From positions 62,001 through 126,000 of the forward strand of contig DASRDP010000058.1 in NCBI GenBank assembly GCA_035652535.1: DNA of 64,000 bases, read 5' to 3'. The translations under genes and the position numbers were made by a program. The notes beneath the pieces were generated by a model. That model did no database searches and had not been told where the DNA came from. It saw only the letters and a list, made by a program, of their open reading frames with translations. Shown piece by piece: positions 26,081-33,251 of this stretch. Numbering within the stretch: position 1 is the first letter of the stretch; each line of letters begins with the position of its first letter. This DNA comes from Chloroflexota bacterium (lineage in GTDB: Bacteria > Chloroflexota > UBA6077 > SHYK01).

Positions 26081-27785
26081 CGAATCGATCGTCGGAATCG
26101 ACGGTGCCGAATCGACGTGGCCGATTCGGCTCGACCCGGCTCTGATCCCATGGCTCGCCATCGCCGCTGTCGCGGCCTTCGTGCGGCTCGTCCTCATCGA
26201 CCGACTGCCCCTCTCGGACCCCGAGGCGGCCTTGGCCTTCGCCGCTTGGCGCGCCTCCCAGGGAATGGAGCCCGGGACCCTCGTCGACTTCAATGCTCCG
26301 GCCCTGAGTCATCTCATGACCGCGCTCGTGTGGATCTTCGGCGCGAGCGATGTCGTCGCTCGAATGGCGCCGGCGCTGGCCGGGGTGGCGCTTTCCCTGA
26401 CGCCCGCGCTCCTCTCCGACGTTCTCGGACGCCGCGCGATGGCGGCGGCCGGCGTGCTGATCGCCACCTCGCCCATCGCCATTCAGCTCTCGCGAACCGT
26501 GGATCCCGCCGCCATCACGGCGGCGATCACCATGCTGATCGTCGGGAGCGCCGTTCGGATCGCGACAGACCGACCCCGGTGGGCTCCCTGGGCCCTCGCC
26601 CTCGGGGTCGGGCTGGGGCTCGCCGCCGCCCCGGGCGTGGTCGTCGGGCTCGCGACCGCGGGTGTCGCTGCCGCTGCGACGTGGGGCGTCTTGCCAGGCA
26701 CCTGGCCAAGGACGATCACCGATATCCGGTCCACTGGCCGCCTCAAGGAGATGACTGGACCGGCGCTGCTGGGCGCTGGCGCCTTTCTCCTCTTGGGAAC
26801 CGGCGCCCTCACCGATCTCGCCGGCATTGGCTTCGCCGTCGGGCCTCTCTGGGGGAATGGATTCGCACTGTTTCGTCCCGCCCCGTTCCCCACCCGTAAC
26901 CTGGCGGCGCTCCTCGCGGACGCCTGGCCTCTGTTGGCGCTTGCCGCCATCGGATTCGCCCAAGAGGCCCGCAGCCCGAATCGCGTCGCCCTGTTCGTCG
27001 GACAGTGGGCGCTCCTCCTGGCGGCGCTCGCGGCGGTAACCGGGCAAGCCACCTTCGACCTGGCGCTCCTGCCCGTGGGTCCCCTCGCCGTCCTGTCGGG
27101 CATCGCGGTCGATCGAATCATCAGCGAACGCCTGGGCGTGCGGCCCGACGGGGCAGCCTGGGGCGCGGCCCTGGCGGCTTTCCTCCTCATCGGGGCCGTT
27201 CTCCTCGGCATCTCGCAGTCCGTCGGCGCGGGTAAGGTCCCCGCCCCGCCGGGCGTCGCCGGGGTCCTTGCCGTGCTGGTCGCCGTGACCGCCATGTGGT
27301 GGCGCGGCCTCGAACCACGCCAGCGGAGCGCGGCCGGCCTCGTACTGGGGACCCTCCTCATCGGCGGAGCAACCGTCGGTACGGTCATGCGCGTGAGCTT
27401 CGGCGGAAGCCCACCAGGTACCGAGCCGTTGCTGCGCGAGCAGACCGAGCCTACGCTTCGTGAGGTCTTTCGCGACATCACAATCACAGCACGGGCCGAC
27501 GGGCGCGCGCTCGCCGTCGACAACGACACCCCAATGGCCGTTCAGTGGTATGGGCGAGACATCCTGCGGGTGGACAGCGTCCCGGCGAGCGGGGCGCCGC
27601 CCATCACGGTGAGTATTGCGCCGCCGATGATCGCTGGGAGCCCGCAGAATCAGCGTCGGACACCGTGGAAGACGACGTCGAGCCTCGTTCGGAGCGATCT
27701 CAAGCCGCTTGCCATCGCGCAGTGGGTGGTCGCTCGCAGAGGACTCGTGAGCGGAAAAGCGAGCGATATAATCATCTCTCAATAA
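26055..27785 (+). CDS. Multi-spanning membrane protein, Agl23/PMT-like
   Basis: A 576-residue protein with about 12 hydrophobic segments and a soluble C-terminus of about 110 residues (from about 465). The first outside loop reads RLPLSDPEAALAFAAWRAS, with Asp-Pro-Glu where ArnT/PMT-type proteins hold their catalytic DE. The region SRTVDPAAITAAITMLIVG matches the second family segment. It overlaps the YYY gene by 26 bases, so the two are translationally linked. It is more divergent than its neighbours, and the assignment as a glycosyltransferase-like protein relies on topology and context. Confidence 0.62.
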   Translation: MRFPTAGNSESIVGIDGAESTWPIRLDPALIPWLAIAAVAAFVRLVLIDRLPLSDPEAALAFAAWRASQGMEPGTLVDFNAPALSHLMTALVWIFGASDVVARMAPALAGVALSLTPALLSDVLGRRAMAAAGVLIATSPIAIQLSRTVDPAAITAAITMLIVGSAVRIATDRPRWAPWALALGVGLGLAAAPGVVVGLATAGVAAAATWGVLPGTWPRTITDIRSTGRLKEMTGPALLGAGAFLLLGTGALTDLAGIGFAVGPLWGNGFALFRPAPFPTRNLAALLADAWPLLALAAIGFAQEARSPNRVALFVGQWALLLAALAAVTGQATFDLALLPVGPLAVLSGIAVDRIISERLGVRPDGAAWGAALAAFLLIGAVLLGISQSVGAGKVPAPPGVAGVLAVLVAVTAMWWRGLEPRQRSAAGLVLGTLLIGGATVGTVMRVSFGGSPPGTEPLLREQTEPTLREVFRDITITARADGRALAVDNDTPMAVQWYGRDILRVDSVPASGAPPITVSIAPPMIAGSPQNQRRTPWKTTSSLVRSDLKPLAIAQWVVARRGLVSGKASDIIISQ

Positions 27786-27827
27786 GCCGGGCGTTCGAGG
27801 GGCGCTCTGATACAACAGAGCGCCCCT
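27767..27827 (+). promoter_or_regulatory. -10-like TATAAT and 12-bp inverted repeat before the Agl23-like gene
   Basis: TATAAT lies at 27767-27772 at the end of the preceding gene, without a recognisable -35. Then AGGGGCGCTCTG (27798-27809) and CAGAGCGCCCCT (27816-27827) form a perfect 12-pair hairpin with loop ATACAA. No T-tract follows. It could terminate the upstream transcript, or act as an RNA structure in the leader of the next gene. Confidence 0.5.
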
Positions 27828-27863
27828 CCTGGTGCGACCGCGCTTATGGGGCGGAGAGGAGAC

Positions 27864-30785
27864 ATGGTCCAGGTCCAAGAGCGAGAGCAGATCGAGCCCG
27901 TAGCCCCGCGACTACCCTCTCCCCCCGCCGCACCGGCGCAGCCCACGCTCTGGCGGTCGTGGATGCCGTACGTCCTGATCGTGGGCGTCGCGTTCGCGCT
28001 GCGAATGTGGGACCTCGGCTCCCGCGCGATGCACCACGACGAGAGCCTCCACGCGCTGTACGGCTGGTACTTGTACGTCGGGCGTGGGTACGTTCACGAC
28101 CCCATGATGCATGGGCCGTTCCTCTTCCACCTGACCGCGCTGATGTACCTGCTGTTCGGGGACAGCGAGGTCAGCTTCCGCTTCTCCTTCGTGCTCCTGG
28201 GAACGGCGGCGATCGCGCTGACGTACTTCCTGCGCCACGAGCTGGGCCGCGTCGGGTCCGTTGCAGCGGCCCTGATGCTGGCGTTCGGACCGGTGTTCAT
28301 GTACTTCTCGCGGTTCGGCCACAACGAGTCCCTCCTCCTCTTTCAGGAGCTGCTGGTGGTCGTCGGCCTGTTTGGCTGGCTCCGGACGCGCAGGGCGGCC
28401 TATCTGTATGCGGCCGCCATTGCGTACGGCTTGATGTTCTCGACGAAGATGACGTCGCTGATGTTTGGCTTCATCGTCGCCGCCTTCGTCGCCGCCGCCA
28501 TCGGTTATGAGACCTGGCGCAAGGGCGAGGAGCAGCCCGTCCTCACGGCTGTTCGCGATGTCGGGTGGTCTCGCCTCGTGGTGTGCGTCGCCATCGTGCT
28601 GGGGATCTCGGTGGTCCTCTACACCACCTTTTTCACCAACCTGGAGGGGCTCTGCACGGCGTTTTGGTCCCCGTCCATCGGCTCTTGCGCGGGGAAGCAG
28701 GGGATGCTCCAGTACTGGCTGGCGCAGCAGGGTGTGGCGCGCGGCTCCCAGCCCTGGTTCTACTATCTGCTGCTCATTCCGCTTTATGCCATCGTCCCGC
28801 TCACGCTCTCCCTTGCCGCGCCCTTCCTCGCGCCGCGTCCGCGCTCGCACATCTTCTGGTTCACGGCGTGGTGGGCGCTCGCGTCGATCCTCCTGTACTC
28901 GTACGCGGCGGAGAAGATGCCGTGGCTGGTGGTGCACCCGACGACACCGCTGGTGCTGCTGGGAGCCCTCACCGTCGAGGGCGTCGCGCGCCACTTCCGA
29001 CGGCCCTGGGGGCTGACGCCACGACAGTGGTCCCTTGTCGGGCTGGCAGTCCTCGCGGTTGCCGCCCTCATCGCCCTGGCGAGCGCTGGCGCGGGGCCCG
29101 CCGCGTCGGCGCTGGCGGCGCAGTCCGCCGCCTTGCGCAAGATCCCGCTCCTCCTCATTCTCGCCGCGCTCCTCGCGTCGGCGCTCGCTGTCGCCTTCCG
29201 TCTCACGACGCGACAGGCGCTCGGCGCCCTCGGCGCAGGGGCACTCGCGATCCTCGTCGTCTATTCGCTCCACACCGCGTGGCAGGTCACGTACAAGAAC
29301 GGCGACATCCCAGTCGAGATGTTGGTGTACGTCCAAAGCTCGCCCGACGTGCCCTACATTGCACGGGAGGTCGAGCGGCTCGGAAACGAGACAGGGCTTC
29401 GGAAGGACCTCCCGATCCTCCTGGACGGCGGCTACACCGAGAACGTTGGCGGCCAGAACGTCGAACACGAGGCCGTTTCTTGGCCCTTCGAATGGTATTT
29501 CCGCAACTACACGGCGAAGACGTACTATTCGAAGACCCTCCCGGGCGACTTCTCGACCGGGAAGTACGCGGCCCTCCTGGTGATGGGGACGAACCTCGAC
29601 CCGATTCGCGATCAGCTCTCCGGATACACCGGGCACAAGATGCGGCTGAACTGGTGGTATCCAGAGGACTACAAGCAGCTCACGTGGAGCACCATCCCGC
29701 AAACGCTCCTGGACCCGCAGGAGCGCCTCAAGCTGCTGAAGTACATCCTGTATCGCGAGCTGATGAACCCGCCGCTCGGCGCGCGCGAGATGTGGTTCTA
29801 CGAGCGCAACGATCTCATCGGCGGCGGCGCCGGAGCTGCCCCGTCCGAGGCGGCCGCCAGCGTGCCCCCAGGTCGACCGAACGCGGCGGTGCCCGAGGTG
29901 GGTAGCGTGCGCGTGATCGGCTCCATGGGCCGACCCGGCGGCGTCGCGGCGCTCCGCGAGCCAAAGGGGGTCGCGACGGGTCCGGACGGCAAGATCTATG
30001 TGGCCGACGCCGGCTCATCGACCGTCACGGTGTTCAATCCAGACGGCACGGTCGCCGGGACGTGGGGAACTCGGGGTGATGGCGATGGGCAATTCAACGA
30101 GCCGTGGGGGATCGCCGTCGCGCCGGACGGTTCGGTATTCGTCGCGGATACATGGAACCACCGAATTCAGAAGTTCGACGCGAGCGGCCGGTTCCTCCTG
30201 AAGTGGGGAACCGGGCAGATCGGCTCCGAGCCATCCCGGTTCTACGGGCCGCGCGATATCGCGATCACGCCGTCGGGACAGGTCCTGGTCACGGACACCG
30301 GAAACAAACGCATCCAGGTCTTCGACCAAAACGGCGTGTACTACCGCTCCTTCGGCACAGAGGGCGCAGGACTCGGGCAGTTCCGCGAGCCGGTTGGGAT
30401 CGCCGTCGACGCGCAGGGCAAGGTCTACGTGGCCGACACGTGGAACGAGCGAATCCAGGTCTTCGACGCGACGTTCCAGCCTCTTGGCCAGTATGCCGTG
30501 AGCGGGTGGAGCAGTCAGACGCTCACCAATAAGCCATATCTCGCGGTTTCGTCCGACGGCACCGTGTACGCGACCAGGCCCGACGACCACTCCATCGTGC
30601 GCGTGCAGGACGGGCTCGTGGGCGAACTGGCGCTCCCCGCCGGTACGCAGCTCCGCCAGCCCGTTGGCATCAAGCTGGACCGCGACGGGCACCTCCTTGC
30701 GAGCGACTCGCAGAGTGGCACCATCGTCGAGCTGGACGTCGGCGCGGGTGCGGACGCCGAATCATCGGACGCGTCCGGCCAATGA
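27864..30785 (+). CDS. Agl23-like (TIGR03663) membrane protein with C-terminal NHL beta-propeller
   Basis: A 973-residue protein. Residues about 30-470 are multi-spanning with the family marks: GSRAMHHDESLHALYGWYL (acidic motif near residue 59), FGHNESLLLFQELLV, and SYAAEKMPWLVVHPTTPLVL, the EKMPWL signature of Agl23-type proteins. A soluble domain follows. From about 697 to the end come five or six NHL repeats such as EPWGIAVAPDGSVFVADTWN and GPRDIAITPSGQVLVTDTGN. Start ATG 27864 is preceded by GGAGAGGAG; an upstream in-frame start at 27846 lacks such a site. Agl23 proteins often occur beside YYY proteins and are linked to lipid-linked glycan handling, though the activity is not settled. The fused propeller is unusual. 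Confidence 0.85.
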   Translation: MVQVQEREQIEPVAPRLPSPPAAPAQPTLWRSWMPYVLIVGVAFALRMWDLGSRAMHHDESLHALYGWYLYVGRGYVHDPMMHGPFLFHLTALMYLLFGDSEVSFRFSFVLLGTAAIALTYFLRHELGRVGSVAAALMLAFGPVFMYFSRFGHNESLLLFQELLVVVGLFGWLRTRRAAYLYAAAIAYGLMFSTKMTSLMFGFIVAAFVAAAIGYETWRKGEEQPVLTAVRDVGWSRLVVCVAIVLGISVVLYTTFFTNLEGLCTAFWSPSIGSCAGKQGMLQYWLAQQGVARGSQPWFYYLLLIPLYAIVPLTLSLAAPFLAPRPRSHIFWFTAWWALASILLYSYAAEKMPWLVVHPTTPLVLLGALTVEGVARHFRRPWGLTPRQWSLVGLAVLAVAALIALASAGAGPAASALAAQSAALRKIPLLLILAALLASALAVAFRLTTRQALGALGAGALAILVVYSLHTAWQVTYKNGDIPVEMLVYVQSSPDVPYIAREVERLGNETGLRKDLPILLDGGYTENVGGQNVEHEAVSWPFEWYFRNYTAKTYYSKTLPGDFSTGKYAALLVMGTNLDPIRDQLSGYTGHKMRLNWWYPEDYKQLTWSTIPQTLLDPQERLKLLKYILYRELMNPPLGAREMWFYERNDLIGGGAGAAPSEAAASVPPGRPNAAVPEVGSVRVIGSMGRPGGVAALREPKGVATGPDGKIYVADAGSSTVTVFNPDGTVAGTWGTRGDGDGQFNEPWGIAVAPDGSVFVADTWNHRIQKFDASGRFLLKWGTGQIGSEPSRFYGPRDIAITPSGQVLVTDTGNKRIQVFDQNGVYYRSFGTEGAGLGQFREPVGIAVDAQGKVYVADTWNERIQVFDATFQPLGQYAVSGWSSQTLTNKPYLAVSSDGTVYATRPDDHSIVRVQDGLVGELALPAGTQLRQPVGIKLDRDGHLLASDSQSGTIVELDVGAGADAESSDASGQ

Positions 30786-30801
30786 CGCGGCGCAGGAACT
30801 C

Positions 30802-31812
30802 GTGAGCGCCGGGAGGATCCTACGCCCGGTCATCGGCATTGGGATCAGCGTCGCCTGCCTCGCGCTCCTCGCGCGCTCCGTGCCCCTTGGCGACGTGGTG
30901 AGCAGCCTGCGGTCCGCGAACCTGCTGCTTCTCATCCCGGCCGTTCCCCTGTACTTCCTGGGGACGGCGGTCCGGAGCCTTCGATGGCAGCGGCTCATGC
31001 GGGGCTACCCGGTCGCGTTTCCCGATCTCTTCCGCGCGCTCGTCATCGGCCTCACCTTGAACGATCTGCTCCCCGGCCGGCTCGGCGAAGTGGCGAGGAT
31101 CTTTCTGGTCGCGCGCCACGGCGTGCCGGTCGGCACCTCCCTGGCCGCCATCGTCGTGGAGCGCGTACTGGACGGAATCGCCCTCACGGTGCTGCTCGTC
31201 GTCGGAATTCTGCTCTCCGGGGCAGGCGACCCCATGCGAAATGTGGCGGCGGCCTCGGCGGTGCTCTTCGCGGTGGTCACCATCGCGCTCCTTTGGGCCG
31301 GGTCCGTCCCGGGTCCATCTCGATGGGTCGGGATTCGCGTCATCCGCCTTTTCCCGGAGCGGTTTCACGGGCCGCTGGAGCGCGCCATGGAGACCGCGCT
31401 CAGCGGTCTCGGGGCGATCGCGAACCCCACGACCGGACTCGTGGTCCTCGGGCTGTCGCTCGTCGCGTGGGTGATCGAGGCCGGCATGTATCGCGTCATC
31501 ATGGCCGGCTTTGCGCTGCCGGGCTCGATGGCCGTGAGCATGATGGGGGCGGCCGTGGCCAACCTCGCCACCCTCGTTCCGTCGTCCCCTGGCTACGTGG
31601 GAACATTCGACGTGGCGCTGAAGGAGCTGCTGGTGGATGTCGTCCGAGCAACGCCGCCGGACGCGGTCGGCTTTACCCTTACCGTTCATCTGGTGTTGAT
31701 CGTTCCTGTCGTTGTGGCCGGACTCTTCTTTCTCTGGCAGGAGAACATCAGCATCCCGGAGATCACGCGGCGGCCACGGCGGGCGACAGAGCCGCCGGTT
31801 GCTGGCCGCTGA
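30802..31812 (+). CDS. Flippase-like membrane protein (lysylphosphatidylglycerol synthase TM family)
   Basis: A 336-residue protein with about eight spans, matching the LPG_synthase_TM/UPF0104 family, whose members include the flippase half of MprF and AglD-like proteins. Marks are YFLGTAVRSLRWQRLMRGYP, GLTLNDLLPGRLGEVARIFL, AAIVVERVLDGIAL, and LVPSSPGYVGTFDVALKELL. The start is GTG 30802 with AGGAAC upstream. Position right after the Agl23-like gene suggests movement of a lipid or lipid-linked glycan across the membrane. Confidence 0.88.
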   Translation: MSAGRILRPVIGIGISVACLALLARSVPLGDVVSSLRSANLLLLIPAVPLYFLGTAVRSLRWQRLMRGYPVAFPDLFRALVIGLTLNDLLPGRLGEVARIFLVARHGVPVGTSLAAIVVERVLDGIALTVLLVVGILLSGAGDPMRNVAAASAVLFAVVTIALLWAGSVPGPSRWVGIRVIRLFPERFHGPLERAMETALSGLGAIANPTTGLVVLGLSLVAWVIEAGMYRVIMAGFALPGSMAVSMMGAAVANLATLVPSSPGYVGTFDVALKELLVDVVRATPPDAVGFTLTVHLVLIVPVVVAGLFFLWQENISIPEITRRPRRATEPPVAGR

Positions 31813-31828
31813 GAGGTGTTGCTATAGT
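31799..31828 (+). promoter_or_regulatory. Possible promoter for ugd
   Basis: Weak -35 TTGCTG (31799-31804), an 18-base spacer and -10 TATAGT (31823-31828), extended by TG one base before it. The implied leader before the ugd GTG is about 50 bases. Confidence 0.5.
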
Positions 31829-31886
31829 CGCCTCGAGCCTCCTATCTCCTCCGGAAGCGCTGCCGTCGGCAACCAAGGGGTAGCTT

Positions 31887-33245
31887 GTGGCAAGGATTAC
31901 CGTGGTGGGCGCGGGATATGTGGGGCTCGTGACGAGCGCCTGTTTCGCTGACCTCGGCAACCGCGTGATCTGCATCGACATCGACGCGGACCGGATCGCG
32001 GCACTCCAGCGCGGGCGGATCCCCATCTTCGAGCCAGGGCTCGACGAGATGGTGGAGCGCAACGCATCGGCGCAGCGCCTCGCGTTTACGACCGACTACG
32101 GCGCGGGCGTCGCCGGCGCCGAGTTCGTCTTCATCGCTGTTGGCACCCCCAGCGGAGCCGCGGGCGAAGCGGACATGCGATATTCCGAGGCCGCCGCGCG
32201 GAGCATTGCGCAATCGGCAACCGGTCCTCTCACCATCGTCAACAAGAGCACCATGCCCATCGGCGCTGGTGACACCATCACGAACATCGTCCGGCAGGAG
32301 CTGTCGGAGCCGTATCCCTTCCACGTCGTCTGCAACCCCGAGTTTCTCAGGGAGGGGTCGGCCATCGGCGACTTCTTCAATCCGGATCGCATCGTTCTCG
32401 GGGCAAACGACCGGGAGGCCGCGGAGCGCGTCGCGGATCTGTACCGTCCGCTCGGGGCCCCGATGCTGATCACGGACATGCGCACGGCGGAGATGGTCAA
32501 ATACGCCTCGAACGCCTTTCTCGCGGCGAAGATCTCGTTCATCAATGAGATCGCCGGCATCTGCGAGCGGCTCGGCGCCGACGTCACCCAGGTGGCCCAG
32601 GGAATGGGCTACGACCGCCGCATCGGCCGGAGCTTCCTCGACGCGGGCCTCGGCTACGGCGGCTCCTGTTTTCCGAAGGACGTTCGGGCTCTCGAATACA
32701 TGGCGTCGATCCACGGCTCGCACCCACAGCTTCTCCGTGCCGTGATGGAGATCAACCGCGACGTCCGCCGCTCGGTCATCCAGAAGCTCCGCGGCGTCTT
32801 CGGGGGGCTCGACGGCCAGGTCGTGGGGGTTCTCGGGCTCGCGTTCAAGCCCAACACCGACGATCTGCGCGACGCGCCATCCCTCGAGATCGTCCACCTC
32901 CTCCAGACCGAGGGAGCGACGGTGCGCGCCTTCGATCCGGCGGCGATGGACCACGCCAAGCGCACCCTGTCCAACGTCTACTTCGCCAGCGACCCGTACG
33001 ACATGGCCCGCGGATGCGACGCCATCGTCCTGGTGACCGAGTGGAACGAGTTCAAAGAGCTGGACATGGCGCGCGTGGCGGATGTGATGCGCTCGCGAGT
33101 GCTCCTGGACGGGCGAAATATCTACGATCCCGACGAGATGGCGCGCCGCGGATTCCGCTACATCGGCATGGGGCGAGAGGATCGACACGCCGATCTTCCG
33201 GTGGACCTGCACGTCGGCGACTCCGCCATGAGCCGCACCGGGTAG
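31887..33245 (+). CDS. ugd: UDP-glucose 6-dehydrogenase
   Basis: Oxidises UDP-glucose to UDP-glucuronate with two NAD+. The 452-residue protein begins ITVVGAGYVGLVTSACFADLG (NAD-binding Rossmann). It has GTPSGAAGEADM, NKSTMPIGAGD, CNPEFLREGSAIGDFFNPDR, EMVKYASNAFLAAKISFINE with the catalytic Lys/Asn, and the catalytic Cys in GYGGSCFPKDVRAL, followed by GLAFKPNTDDLRDAPS. Start is GTG 31887 with AAGGGG upstream. Placed next to the membrane glycosyltransferase cluster, it suggests uronic acid as a building block of the surface glycan. Confidence 0.95.
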   Translation: MARITVVGAGYVGLVTSACFADLGNRVICIDIDADRIAALQRGRIPIFEPGLDEMVERNASAQRLAFTTDYGAGVAGAEFVFIAVGTPSGAAGEADMRYSEAAARSIAQSATGPLTIVNKSTMPIGAGDTITNIVRQELSEPYPFHVVCNPEFLREGSAIGDFFNPDRIVLGANDREAAERVADLYRPLGAPMLITDMRTAEMVKYASNAFLAAKISFINEIAGICERLGADVTQVAQGMGYDRRIGRSFLDAGLGYGGSCFPKDVRALEYMASIHGSHPQLLRAVMEINRDVRRSVIQKLRGVFGGLDGQVVGVLGLAFKPNTDDLRDAPSLEIVHLLQTEGATVRAFDPAAMDHAKRTLSNVYFASDPYDMARGCDAIVLVTEWNEFKELDMARVADVMRSRVLLDGRNIYDPDEMARRGFRYIGMGREDRHADLPVDLHVGDSAMSRTG

Positions 33246-33251
33246 CTCGGG

